Notes: generated by a model not told the origin, from the sequence alone. 64,000 bases of DNA from Cephalopachus bancanus (GCA_027257055.1 JAPVLO010000874.1:1-64000); one strand, 5' to 3'. Positions 1 through 11,729 are shown, counted from the first letter of the stretch. Program-made: numbers and translations.

Positions 1-38
1 CTACCCAGGTAATACGGACGCGCCGGGCCTAACACAAG
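1..38 (-). mobile_element. Edge of an LTR (probable)
   Basis: The words 'gccgggcctaaca' here and at 20071-20083 are nearly the same and read TGTTAGGCCC on the minus strand, an LTR-like 5' terminus. Only the edge of the element is inside the window. Confidence 0.35.
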
Positions 39-344
39 AGGAGAGGGTGCCGTGGACCGGCGAAGTTTCTTCCCCGGAGCAAAAGGGAGCGAGCGAGCGT
101 TTATTGAGCGTCTGCTGTGTGCTCGGCAGCTCGCAGAGGTTGCGTCTTCATCCCTGGTTGTGTCGCCTTGCCTGAGGCGCAGCCCACAAGGGGCTGGGAC
201 TCGGGCCAGACCTCCTTGTCTGATGCCGCCCCACTTCAGGGTCTCTGCTGCTTTGCAGCGTGTGAAGCCCGCTCGTAGGAGTGATTTCCGGGATGGAAGC
301 CCCCCTGTGAAACATCCTTATCCCTCCCCTTAAGAACTAGAAGA
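39..344. other. Intergenic stretch, no gene seen
   Basis: Contains 'gcgtttattgagcgtctgctgtgtgctcgg', which resembles an L2/MIR-type consensus ('tttattgagcacctactatgtgcc'). An open frame at 52-333 has no recognisable protein features and is not supported. Confidence 0.4.
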
Positions 345-622
345 AGCCGGGCTCGGTGGCTCAGCCTGTAATCCCAAAGGCTGAGGTGAGTGGATTGCCT
401 GAGCCCGCGGGTTCGAGACCCGCCTGGGCAGCGAGACCTCATCTCTACAATAAATCAAAAAATCAGCCGGGCGTGGTAGCGCATGCCTGTAATTCCGGCT
501 ACTCGGAAGGCTGAGGCGGAAGGATCGCCGGAGCCCAGCAGGTCGAGGCGCGGTGGCCGGAAGCGGCCACTGCACTCCAGTCTGGGCGACAGAGTGAGAC
601 TCCTACTCAAAAAAAAAAAAAA
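345..622 (+). mobile_element. Alu (full dimer)
   Basis: Dimeric Alu ending in A13. 'aagaactagaag' on both sides (331-342 and after the tail) is the target-site duplication. Confidence 0.9.
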
Positions 623-633
623 GAACTAGAAGA

Positions 634-851
634 TGGGTTCGAGACCAGCCTGGGCAGCTTGGCGAGACCTCGTCTCTACCACAAATCCAAAAAGTCGCCA
701 GGCGTGGTGGGGCATGTCTGTAGTTCCAGCTACCTGGAAGGCTGAGGCGGAAGGACCCCCTAAGCCCTGCAGGTCGAGGCTGCGGTGGCCGTCACAGTGC
801 CGCTGCCCTCCAGCCTGGGCGACAGCGTGAGGCTCCAACTCAAAAAAAAAA
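634..851 (+). mobile_element. Alu, 5'-truncated
   Basis: Starts inside the left monomer at 'gttcgagaccagcctgggcag' and ends in an A-rich tail. It lies directly behind the previous Alu. Confidence 0.85.
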
Positions 852-1525
852 CAAAACTAGGAGAACTCCTACTCAACCTTTAAGGCCCACTCTAAATGGC
901 TTGTGTCTGTGTGGTGAAACTTTCCCACGCTCTCCGAGAAGGATAACGTAGCTAACGTTAGGTAACTTTGAGCCAGTTCGTAGCAGTTGTCATGTTTGGA
1001 ATCCCTCTGTGACTATGCGGTCTCCCCTACCTGCCCCTCAACCAAATAGTCGAACGGTGTCTTTATGTACTCAGAGCCTGGCTTTCAGGGGGCGTTAAAA
1101 TCAATATCCTGTGCAGACCGCAGTGGTTCCAGACGTACCGTCGCTGCTCACACCAGATCCGAAGCAGCATCGATAGTTGCAGAACGTCGTCCCAGTATGT
1201 CCCATATGGGCTTAATTGTTGTTCCCAACAGAGGAAATGTACAGTTAAATTCAAGTTTCCCTTAGTGACGATCGTCTTTAAAATAGCTTTATAACCAAGC
1301 CCAAGCCTTTTGTGAACTTTAAATTGCTTCCGCTAATCCTTCAAAGAATTATGGTTTGAGTGAGTTCTGAATCTGTACATTAAAATGAACTAAATGCATG
1401 ATGTACTTTTCATAAAATTGTAATATGGAAAAAGGAAAAAAATGATGGCTCACGACTAATAGTCTGGAGTTTTAAAAACTTACTATAGTGAGCAAAAAGG
1501 AACTTCAGGGATGTATTATATATTG
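852..1525. other. Intergenic stretch, no gene seen
   Basis: AT-balanced unique sequence. 'aaggcccactctaaatggc' is faintly L2/MIR-like. Nothing coding is supported. Confidence 0.4.
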
Positions 1526-1529
1526 ATTT

Positions 1530-1763
1530 TTTTTTTTTTGAGTTGGAGTCTCACTCCGTCGCCCAGACTGGAGTGCAGTGGCCGTCCCGGCCACGGCAGC
1601 CTCGACCTGCTGGGCTCCGGGATCCTTCCGCCTCAGCCTTCCAAGTAGCTGGAACTACAGGCGCGCGCTACTACGCCCGGCTAATTTTTGATTTATTGTA
1701 GAGATGAGGTCTCTACTGTCCAGGCGGGTCTCAAACCGCGGGCTCAGGCAATCCACTCACCTT
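1530..1763 (-). mobile_element. Alu, 5'-truncated, antisense
   Basis: Poly-T at 1529 followed by an inverted Alu that stops at 'caatccactcacc', missing roughly the first 50 bases of the element. The retrocopy's target-site duplication starts immediately after it. Confidence 0.88.
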
Positions 1764-1774
1764 TAGTGAAATTC
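1764..1774 (+). repeat. Target-site duplication of the retrocopy (5' copy)
   Basis: The 11-base word is identical to that at 2480-2490. Confidence 0.85.
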
Positions 1775-2479
1775 CGCCGGCGGCGGCAGCGGCTCCGCGG
1801 GCTCGCCGGGTGGGCTCAGCTCCGCGCACGCAGCAGCCGCGCGAGGGGCCGGGCCGGGGCCAGCCGCAGACCCCCCGCGCGCCCCCGCCCTGGCCGGCCG
1901 GCCATGCCGGTGCGCCGCGGGGGGGCCCAAAGGGCCGGGGCGGGGCCCCCTGCGGCACTAGGCTCCGGGCGTCACCGCGCGCCCCTCGCCCGCCCGCCGC
2001 GTCCTGCTCGCCTCGCGGCCGCCTGGCCCGAAGCCGGCAATATGCTCACTGGGGTGAAGTCTGCTGTGGCCAGTCTCATGGGCGGCGTCATGGCTGGCGG
2101 CGCGGGCTGCGGAAGCTCGGACCTGCCCCTGCGCTTCCCCTACGCGCGGCCGGAGTTCCTGGGGCCGTCGCAGGACGAGGTGGAGTGCAGGGCCGACCAC
2201 ATCGCCCGCCCCATCCTCATCCTCAAGGAGACCCGGCGGCTGCCCTGGGCCACCGGCTGCGCAGAATTTTTACAAAGTCCTCGTTTTATCGATATGGAAG
2301 AGGTGAAACAAAAAGCGGCAGAAGTACTAAAAGGCATCCAAATGGATGAGTTCAGAAATCTTCTGAGCAGTGGAAAAAGCATCTCCATAGGTGTATTGCA
2401 TCAGATGGAGAGGATTTTGAAGGTGACTGTGTGTAAACATGTCAGAAAAAATAAATCATCTTTTAATAAAAAAAAAAAA
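1775..2479 (+). pseudogene. Chimeric processed retrocopy: PPM1H exon 1 joined to mariner transposase C-terminus (left copy)
   Basis: An intronless insert with GC-rich 5' leader, open frame from ATG 2042, AATAAA signals and a terminal A-run. An identical 11-bp word 'tagtgaaattc' flanks it at 1764-1774 and 2480-2490, the hallmark of L1-driven retroposition. Residues 1 to about 73 (MLTGVKSAVASLMGG..., SDLPLRFPYARPEFLG, ARPILILKETRRLPWATG) closely match the N-terminus of the protein phosphatase PPM1H as I know it. At about 2262-2266 the sequence switches to a mariner-type C-terminal tail (FIDMEEVKQKAAEVLKGIQ, then an EQWKK...CIASDG...FEGD-like end). The catalytic phosphatase domain is absent. Compared with the right copy, this one lacks one C near 2358, so its tail is frameshifted and the frame ends at 2482. 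Expression is unknown. Confidence 0.85.
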
Positions 2480-2490
2480 TAGTGAAATTC
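2480..2490 (+). repeat. Target-site duplication of the retrocopy (3' copy)
   Basis: Directly follows the A-run of the retrocopy and equals 1764-1774. Confidence 0.85.
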
Positions 2491-3752
2491 AATGACAACT
2501 AATGAGTATCTTTGGGACATAATGGTAGGAGTATATTTCTTAATTTAATTTTGCTGTATAATGTGGTTTACAGTATATTTTATTTTGTCGCAGTGAAAAT
2601 ATATATAAAATTACATCAAAAAACCCCAGTCCTTAACTGTATGGATTTAAAACTTGCTAAAAAAGAAATGGTAGATCCCACCTACAAATGGATTGGGCCT
2701 AATGAAAAGACGTTAACAGGTAAATTTGATTTTAATATGTTCTTTTTAAATAATGTGAACATATTTTTAGCAAAACACTATTGCCTATTGGAAAGAACAA
2801 ATAGAAATTTAATTTTAATGGCAGTTTCACTTGTTCCATACTTAGACGAATCCTGTCCTATCTCAGTCTATGCTTTTTCTCCTCTGCAAAAACTGAAGCA
2901 GTAATTTTTGTGCACTACTTCCCAGAGCTGTTTTAATCAAAAGTATTTATGAAACCTAAAGCTCGTCCTTGTAGCACCAAGAAATGAAATATCTAATATG
3001 TAACTTTTCATGATGTCAGAAGAGTGCCTTGGCACATAAGCATTATCAGTGTTTGTCTTATGTGAAAAATTGTGTAACACTGCAGGGCAGTGTGATCTAA
3101 TTTACTGAATTATTGGCATGAAGCAGCTGAAACTAGATGCCAAGAAATAAGTCAAAGAAAACCAAAATATATTTCAAAAGTGTCCTCTCATGTGGTTTCC
3201 CACAGAGTAAGATGACAAAATTAAGATTTTGCTGAATTCTTGAAGTCAATTTTTAAAATTTTTGTATTTCTTGTAACCCCAAGTTCATGAAATGATGCTT
3301 GAATCACTATATGTTAAATAATCAAGTAATTTACTACTCTGTTTAGGAAATAATCGAATAAGTATAACTAAAACCGGAAAGCTGATGGTGAAAGATTTTC
3401 TGGAGCCTTTGTTTGGACTTTACACATGTTTTCTTTCCTATAAGCTTGTCATAGCAGAAACTGAAGAAGAAATGACAACAAAGAAGAGATATGACTTCCT
3501 GATGTTTGGTAAGAATTTAGGCACATTTTAACCTATACATTTAGTTTGGATCATAATTAAGTTTGGTTTTTTTTAGTAAAAATGAGTCTGTTTAGGTAAT
3601 TATGACTCATGGGAGTATTTTGGAGTGGATTTGCCTAGGTAGACTCTTGCTATCAAGAGAGCTTGTCCTAAAAATCCTCTTTTAACTCCCCACTTCCCAC
3701 TGTCTAGATATGCGAGCACAATCTCCTTGATCACAATTTAGCAAGTAATTTT

Positions 3753-4040
3753 ATTTATTTATTTAGTTTTTGAGTTAGAGTCTCATTCTGTTGCCCAGGC
3801 TGGAGTGCAGGGGCACGCTCATGGCCACCGCAGGCCTCGACCTGCTGACTCAGGTAATCCTCCACCTCAGCCTTCCGAGTAGCTAGAACTACAGGCACAC
3901 GCCACCACACGCGGCTAATTTTTGGATTTATTGTAGAGATGAGGTCTCGCCAAGTTGCCCAGGCTGGTCTCCAACCCATGGGCTCAGGAAATCCTCTCAC
4001 CTCGACCTCCCAAAGTACTGGGATTATAGGCGTGAGCCAC
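3753..4040 (-). mobile_element. Alu, antisense, in ZPBP2 intron
   Basis: Inverted Alu after a TTTA-rich tail. Its 5' end is at 'gtgagccaccgg'. Confidence 0.88.
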
Positions 4041-4045
4041 CGGTA

Positions 4046-4357
4046 ATTTTTTTTTTTTTTTTTTTTTTTGAGTTGGAGTCTCACTCTGTCACCCAGAGTG
4101 GAGTGCAGTGGCCGCTCCCGGCCACCGCAGCCTCGACCTGCTGGGCTCCGGTGATCTTTCTGCCTCAGTCTTACAAGTAGCTGGAACTACAGGCGCTCGC
4201 TACCACACCTGGCTAATTTTTTCATTTATTGTAGAGATGAGGTCTCGCCAAGTTGCCCAGGTGGGTCTCGAACCCGCGGGCTCAGGCAATCCACTCACCT
4301 CGGCCTCCCAAGGCATGGGATTATAGGCTGAGCCATCGAGCCCGACTGGGCCACAGG
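4046..4357 (-). mobile_element. Alu, antisense, in ZPBP2 intron
   Basis: Poly-T of more than 20 bases, then a full inverted dimer. The word 'ggtaatttt' on both sides (4037 and 4356) fits a target-site duplication. A degraded counterpart is at 61936-62175. Confidence 0.88.
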
Positions 4358-5162
4358 TAATTTTAAAAACTGATGTTTAATTCTGTAAAAGCAAATTAAT
4401 GATTTTTCACTGGACTGTGCTGACAGTAGTAATACTTTACGCACATTAAGACCCTCCCCCAAAGTCTTATTTTTTCCTTGATACTGTTCACCAATCTATG
4501 TAGCCAACTCACAGAAGCCATCTCTCCTCTTATACTAAGTAGATCATATCTCAGATGAAAATAACATTTTTTCATTAAAGTTATTCATTTTGTGTGTTTT
4601 TGTGAGGACTAACTGATCAAACATTTTATTAGATAAGTTTGTATGCTGATTTGTAAGATTGATGGGATTTAGTATGACATGTTATTTGAATTTTTTTGGT
4701 AGAGGAAATTAATGCTAAGCACAATTTTTTTTTAGTCTCATCTTTTTTTTGAAGCCTATCGGGAACCTGATTATTCATATCGGATGGCTGTACGTTTTAC
4801 CACAAAGTCTTGTATAGAAAGAAGATACAATGACCTGCTCTTTAGAGTGCTGAAGAAAATCTTGAATAATCTAATTTCTGAATTGTCGTGCCATGTCATA
4901 GAACCATCATATAAATGCCATTCTGTTGAAACCCCAAGACGTGGCCTCAGACATGAACTATTTATAGCCTACCAAGGTAAAAAAAAACAACAAACTAACA
5001 TTTCTTTAATGTTATGAGTTTAGTCTTGAACCATTATATATTACAAAATTAATTATCATGATTATATGAGATATCTTCTAAATAAAAGGTCTGAATGTTT
5101 GTTAAGCACTAAAGTGTACATTTTATCTTACCCTGGTTATGGTTTTAAAAATTAACACACTA

Positions 5163-5458
5163 GGCTGGGCATGATGGCTGAAGTCTGTAATCCCAGCACT
5201 TTGGGAGGCCGAGATGAGGGAATTGCCTGAGCCCACGGATTCGAGAACAACCTGGGCAACTTGGCAAGACCTCATCTCTACAATAAATCAAAATAAATTT
5301 AGCTGGGTGTGGTAGTGCATGCCTGTAGTTCCGGCTATTTGGAAGGCTGAGGCAGAAGGATCGCCAGAGCCCAAGTGGTCGAGGCGGGGGTGGCCGTGAG
5401 CATGCTATTGCACTCCAGTCTGGGCGATGGGGTGAGACTCCAAGTCAAAAAAATAAAA
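5163..5458 (+). mobile_element. Alu in ZPBP2 intron
   Basis: Full sense dimer with an imperfect A tail. 'acacacta' precedes it and 'caacacacta' follows it. Shared with the right arm (60835-61130). Confidence 0.88.
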
Positions 5459-6564
5459 AATCAACACACTAATTAATTACCTTTATATATGATTTTTGCT
5501 GCTTATTTAGAAATCAATATTATTTTATTAATGTAGCCTTTATGCAACTAATATTTCTGTATAACTTCTTATAGGATTTAAAATTGTACTTTTGAGAACT
5601 TAATAACAAGGAGTAACCAAACAATTTATTTCTGCTCATTTTAAAGCCTTGTAGTTACTTACATTAGCCCCAAGATGGAGTGAAATCATAATATATAAAT
5701 TATTCAAATCGTGCCCCTTACTTTCTTACTGGAATTAGATAGCTGGATTAAATGCATGCCTACATGCTTCCTGAGTTCAACGTTTGTAGCTTTATAAACT
5801 TGTTTGGAACTTTTTAGAATCTTTTTGTGAACCTGTCATTTTTTTCCTCTCCAGTTAATCTTTTGCTCCAGGGTGGAAAGGTGCTTGCAATGAATCTACT
5901 GACTGTGAAGATATCACTAACTATAATATCCTTCAGGTGAGAATTTCATTGTAAGAAGGAAGTATTTGAATAGTCAGTAAAGCTATTGAGAAATTTTTGT
6001 AACTACTTCATTTTATGAATTTAAAAGTTTCTTTACAAATTCATTTTTTTCATGTTGTGAATATTTATCAATTAAAAAAACATTTCTAAGGAGTAAACAA
6101 ATTCCAATTTTTTAAAGAAAACTTAAATATGAAATACTACTGATTGTCGGTTTCAGTTTTTTAAACTGAAATTCTGAGATTCTTGGCTATTTTAGGATGT
6201 GTTATTTTGGAGTAGTATGTCTGGAGTATTAAGACACTTTCCCCAGGTTAATATTATATATTTTATTCATATCAAAAGGATAAATCCCTGGTCTTCACTA
6301 AATGGTGATTAAACACCAAGCTTGTAGAACAACCTCATCATCATGTCATCCTAAAATAAGCCAGTGGAGCCTCCAAAATTATATCTATAACTAGTCATAA
6401 TAGTTGCCCTCTCCCCTGTCATCCTCAGAAGCTGAGGACATTGTCTTAAAAATCCCTTCACTCTTCTTATATGGTTTCTGAGCCCATACACTCACTGTGG
6501 TACATGGCTTATGAGAAGTATTCAGTTCTATATGTGCTCAAAAAAGTGAAACAAAATTTACGTG

Positions 6565-6856
6565 ATTAGCTGGGCTCAGCCTGTAATCCCGCGCCTTGGG
6601 AGGCCGAGGTGAGTAGCCTGAGCCTGCGGGTTCAAGACCCGCCCAGGCCCCCTGGCGAGACCTCATCTCTACAATAAATCAAAAATTAGCTGGGCATGGT
6701 AGCGTGTGCCTGTAGTTCCAGCTACTTGGAAGGCTGAGGCGGAAGGATCGCCAGAGCCCAGCGGATCGAGGCAGCGGTGACCAGGAACGGCCACTGCACT
6801 CCAGTCTGGGTGACAGAGTGAGACTCCAGCTTAAAAAAAAAAAAAAAAAAAAAATC
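6565..6856 (+). mobile_element. Alu in ZPBP2 intron
   Basis: Sense Alu with a tail of more than 20 A's. Shared with the right arm (59440-59725), so it is older than the duplication. Confidence 0.88.
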
Positions 6857-8217
6857 GACATGATTAGTTTATAATGCTGATTAGAGAAAAGTCTTGGTTT
6901 CCATTTTCTTCATTCTTTTATCTTGGTGATTATATGGAATTAATGATAAATAAAGAACTCTCAGTTATCTACATACAGAATAGGCATGTTGAAAATAATT
7001 TAAAGCAAAGTTTTTAAATCTTAATTTTTTTCTTAGCCATTGTATGTGTGAATTGATGGTAGTTGATAAGGTCAAGGCTAGACTAATTTTAGTATTGACA
7101 CACAACTTTTTAGGAATTCATCTATGCTATAAAACATGGCATGCTTATATTGCACATTATTGCCTCTGATACTAGAGGAGAAATTTGGTTCATGGTTTAA
7201 TAATTGTACTCTTTCTGGCGTTTCTAAATCTTAGGCAAGAAATCGAATAGAAGAATTTTTTCGGCGCCAAGCATATATGTTCTCCCATAACTTTAATAAA
7301 AGTCTACCAGCTATGCATTTTGTAGACCACAGTTTTCAGACTGGGCTTTGGAAAAAATATAGTTCTACACAGCAACTGTGCTAGCTGTTGTGGTAATTGC
7401 AAAATATGTTACATAAATACCTAAATACTTAGTTTATATAGTCAGAAGAATAGATGAGTAATTCACTTAGGATAATTGAATTGAATCTTTACATGGAATC
7501 TCTTACCAAAAAGTATATTTGTCTAAAGGGGAAATAAAAATTCAAAGCCCAAATTTCTAAAGATGTTATCTTAATGTATATGAATTCTTCCTAAAGTATA
7601 TGCTTCTATTACACAACATTTCTATAGTGTTCTGGGTTAGGCTGTTGTAAATGAAGGAAAACAGAATAGTTCTACCCAAAAACAGAACTAGGGAAAAAAG
7701 AATTAGAAAACTGGAAATGGGGGACTGCAGAAGATGCTGTAAAATGCTGATAGTGAAGGAAAAAATAGGATTCTAACTTTCCCCTCTCTATAAGGTTTGA
7801 AAGTTCGAAACTCATAAGTACTCTTCCACAACTTAATTAGCAAAACATTACTCTGTATAATATGGGCACAGAAATGATGTGATATTGAAGGCAGATTTAT
7901 ATTATTGCTATAAAATATTTCTAAGTTATAATCATCTTCATGTGTTTTCCTCCACAGTAGTTTGTAGTCCTGGGACTTTTAGCCCTGATGCTGATGTGAT
8001 TTGTCAGACCTGCATTTCCATTCATATCTACGGAGCTAAATTTTGCCCATAAACTTCAAACAAAAATCAGCGATATGAAGAACAGAGGTGAAAGCATTGT
8101 TACTTGTTGGTGGGGTGGGGGACATAGGATGATTTGTTCACATCCCAGAGCATCATCTATAGTTTAAGATCAGTAAGAGTAAGACCAAAAACACAAGAAA
8201 TCATACGTTTTTGAAAT

Positions 8218-8503
8218 TTTTTTTTTTTTTGAGGGGGAGTCTCACTTGTCGCCCAAACTGGAGTGCAGTGGCCGCTCCTGGCCACCGCAGCGTGGCCTGC
8301 TGGGCTCCGGCGATCCTTCCGCCTCAGCCTTCCGAGTAGCCGGAATTACAGGCATGCGCTACCACGCCTGGCTGATTTTTTGATTTATTGTAGAGATGAG
8401 ATCTCGCTGCCCAGCGGGTCTAAAACCCCGCGGGCTCAGGCAATTCACTCATCTCAGCCTCCCAAAGACGCGGGATTACAGGCTGAGCCACCGAGCCCGG
8501 CTG
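8218..8503 (-). mobile_element. Alu, left-arm specific
   Basis: Antisense Alu between 'tttttgaaa' and 'tgaaacttttt'. The matching right-arm site near 58058-58075 is empty, so insertion followed the duplication. Confidence 0.88.
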
Positions 8504-8580
8504 AAACTTTTTAAAAAATGGCTCACATGATCTTTCTAATATCTCCAGTATACAAAGGAAAGTTGAATATTAATGAATTA

Positions 8581-8863
8581 ATTTTTTTTTTTTGAGTGGA
8601 GTCTCACTCTGTCACCCAGACTGGAGTTCAGTGGCCGCTTCCGGCCACCGCAGCCTCAAGCCACTGGGCTCCGGCAATCCTTCTGCCTAAGCCTTCAGAG
8701 TGCCCGGAATTACGGGCGCGCGCTACCACACCCAGCAGATTTTTTAATTTATTGTAGAGATGACGTCTCACTGCCCAGGCGGATCTTGAACCTGCGGGCT
8801 CAGGCAATCCACTCACCTCAGCCTCCCAAAGGCGCGGATTACAGGCTGAGCCATCGAACCCGG
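8581..8863 (-). mobile_element. Alu, left-arm specific
   Basis: Antisense Alu flanked by 'taatgaatta' on both sides (8573 and 8865). The right arm near 57995 keeps a single, uninterrupted copy of that word. Confidence 0.9.
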
Positions 8864-10959
8864 CTTAATGAATTATTTTAATGAAATGTATTTCATTGCT
8901 TACAAACTGAATATGTAGCTCTGCACTCAAGACTATATTAAAGAAGAGTAGCAAAATATAATTAAAAATTTATACTTTCCATATATATGCTTGTTTGAAA
9001 TCACTCTTCTATGATATGAAGGGATGTATATTACCTTTGTATTAGAACCAGAAAAGTTATTTATTTTGATCCCTTTGCTTTTCGTTAATTTTAAAATAAT
9101 TAATATACTTTATTTTTTGTTAGTATTTGTTTAGATTTACAGAAAAATTGAGCAGGTAATACATAGAGTTCCATATACTCAGCTCATCCCATACCCTTGT
9201 TCCTCTTCACACAGTTTCCTCTGTTATTAAAATCTTGCATTAGTGTGTGGTACATTTGTTACAAAAATTAATGAGCTAATAATGATATATTATTATTAAC
9301 TATAGTTCAAATTTACATTAAGAATAATTCTTTATGTTGTATTCTGTGGGTTTCGACAAATGCATAATGGCGTGTGTCCACCCTTACATACGGAATATTT
9401 TTGCCACCATAAAAATCCCCTGGGCATCACTTATTTATTCCTCACCGTTGAGCCCCTGGCAATCACTGACCTTTTACTATCTCTGCAGTTTTACCTTTTC
9501 CAAAATAGCATAGAGTTTGTTGGAATTATGCAGTATGTAGACTTTTCAGATTGGCTTTTTTACACCTAGCAATATGCATTTACATTTCCTCCAATTATTT
9601 TCACGACCTGGTAACTCATGTTTTATTGCTGAATAATATTCATTGTACGGATGTATCATAGTGTGTTTATCTACTCACCCATTAAAGGGAAATTTTGGGT
9701 TTTTCCAGCTTTGGTGATTATGAATAAAACTGCTATAAACATTTGTGTGCAGGTTTTATATGTAAGCATAAGTTTTCAACTCAATTGAGTAAATAACCTA
9801 GAAGTTATTTATAATCACTGCTGGCCCAAAGTAGTTTACCATTTTGCATTCTCACCAGCAATGAATAAGTATTCCTGTTGTTCGTTATCCTCCCCAGCAT
9901 TTGATATTGTCAGTTTTTTTTATTTTGGTCATTCTGATAGGTGTACAGTGGTTATTTTATTGTAGTTTTAATTTGAAATTCCCTAATGACATCTGATGTT
10001 GAGCATCTTTTTATATAGTTATTTGCCATCTTTGTATCTTCTTTGGTAAGGTGTCTGTTTATATCTTTTGCCCACTTTTAAATTGGGGTGCTCATTCTCT
10101 TACTGTTGAGTTCTAAGAGTTGTTTGTATAGAAAAATTTGGTTACAAATTTTTTTATTAGATACATATTTGCAAAGATTTTCTCACATTCTTTGGCTTTT
10201 CTTTTCATTTCTTCAACATTATCTTTCACGGAGCAAAATTTTCACAGAGCAAAAATGTTGAAAAGTTTTTAATTTTTATAAAGTTCAGCTTAATAATTTT
10301 TTCTTTCGTGGATCATGCTCTTGGTTCCTTATCTGAAAACTCTTCATCAAACCTAAGTTCACCTAGGTTTTCTCCTGTTATATTCTAGACGTTATATGAT
10401 TTTGTGTTTTATATTTGGGACTTGGATACCTTTGAAGTTAATTTTTGTGAAAGGTATAAGTTGTATATCTAGATTCTTTTTTTTGTATATGGATATCCAG
10501 TTGTTCCAGCACCATTTGTTGAACAAGACTCTCCTTCCACCATTTAATTGCCTTGGCTCCTTTGTCAAAGATCAGTTGACTACATTTGTGTGGGTCTATG
10601 TCTTGGCTCTCTATTCTGTGCCATTATCAATTTGTATGTTAATTAGTCTATACTATACTGTCTTGGTTACTGTATATTAAGTCTTAAATTGGAGTAGAAT
10701 TAGTCCTCTTTGTTCTTCTTCTTCAATGTTGTGTTATTCTGAGTGTTTACCTCTCCATATAAACCTTAGAATCAGTTTGCTGAGAACCACAAAATAACTT
10801 TCTAGGATTTTGACTGGGATTGCATTGAATCCATATGTCAAGGTAGGGAGAATTGACATGTTATCAATATTGAGCCTCCCCATCTGTAAACATGGGATAT
10901 CTCCTTTATTTAGATGTATATGGTTTCTTTCATGAGAGTTTTATGGATTTGCTCATATA

Positions 10960-10963
<4 letters not shown>

Positions 10964-11003
<40 letters not shown>
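10964..11003 (+). repeat. (TG)n microsatellite
   Basis: About 20 TG units. The right-arm counterpart at about 55589-55605 has only about 8 CA units. Confidence 0.9.
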
Positions 11004-11011
<8 letters not shown>

Positions 11012-11188
11012 AGTTAGATTTATGCCTAAATATTTAAATTTTTGATGCTCTTAAAAATAGTATTTTGTTTTTAATTTCAAATTCCAAGTGTTCATTACCG
11101 ATATATTGAAAGGGAATTGACTTTTGTATGTTACCCTTATATCCTTTGTCCTTCCTATAATTGCCTAGTTCCAGGAATTGGTTTTTTT

Positions 11189-11487
11189 TTTTGTTTGTTT
11201 GTTTTTTGAATTGGAGTCTCACTCTGTCACCCAGGCTGAGTGCCGTGGCATGCTCCCAGCCACCGCAACCTCGACCTGCTGGGCTCAGGCGATCCTTCCA
11301 CCTCAGCCTACCAAGTAGCCAGAACTACAGGCGCGCACTACTATGCCCAGCTTATTTTTTGATTTATTGTAGAGACGAGGTCTCATCATGTTGCCAGGCT
11401 GGCCTCAAACCCGTGGACTCAGACAATCCTCTCGCCTCAGCCTCCCAAGTGCTGGGATTATAGGCTTCAGCCACTGCACCCGGCCAG
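11189..11487 (-). mobile_element. Alu, antisense, inside L1
   Basis: Flanked by 'ccaggaattg' (11171) and 'caggaattgtat' (11486), the target-site duplication. Shared with right arm 55112-55405. Confidence 0.9.
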
Positions 11488-11703
11488 GAATTGTATTTTT
11501 TTTTAAATTTTGTACATAAACAATCATGTCATCTGTGAAAAAAAGACAGCTTTATTTCTTTCCTCTCAGTCTGTATACATTTTTCTCCCTTTGTCTTATT
11601 GCATTCACTAGGACTTCCACTGCTGTGTTGAGTAAGAGTGGTGAGAGGGGACTTCCTTGCCTCGTTCCCAATCTTAGAGGGAAAACATCGTGTGTTTGTT
11701 GTT

Positions 11704-11729
11704 TGTGTGTGTGTGTGTGTGTGTGTGTT
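11704..11729 (+). repeat. (GT)n microsatellite at an Alu edge
   Basis: About 13 GT units replace the poly-T expected at the 3' end of the adjacent inverted Alu. Confidence 0.8.

Larger units (their letters stand above)
2594..8052 (+). pseudogene. ZPBP2: ZPBP2, zona pellucida binding protein 2 (left copy, 5' exons absent, disrupted)
   Basis: Six exons with AG/GT borders: 2594-2719, 3347-3508, 4755-4976, 5855-5936, 7235-7392 and 7958-8052 (stop TAA 8050-8052). Their products match the known acrosomal sperm protein ZPBP2 in order ([89 protein letters not shown]). ZPBP2 acts in acrosome biogenesis and binding to the egg coat. Exons for the signal peptide and N-terminus were not found between position 1 and 2594. 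Lesions: one C missing near 5861 (frameshift; the right copy keeps it), a 20-bp deletion near 7336 leading to a stop at 7381, and TAA replacing a Gln codon about 11 codons before the usual end. The last is shared with the right copy. The PPM1H-mariner retrocopy lies just upstream, probably in a ZPBP2 intron. Confidence 0.9.

Noticed and set aside
1688..2482. A 264-codon frame covering Alu, leader and the chimeric retrocopy
   Set aside because: Its first 118 codons run through an inverted Alu and the GC-rich leader. The supported start is the internal ATG at 2042.
2512..2904. 130-codon single-exon gene (and its mirror at 62980-63372)
   Set aside because: Only 2594-2719 is a ZPBP2 exon with AG/GT borders; the rest is intron read through.
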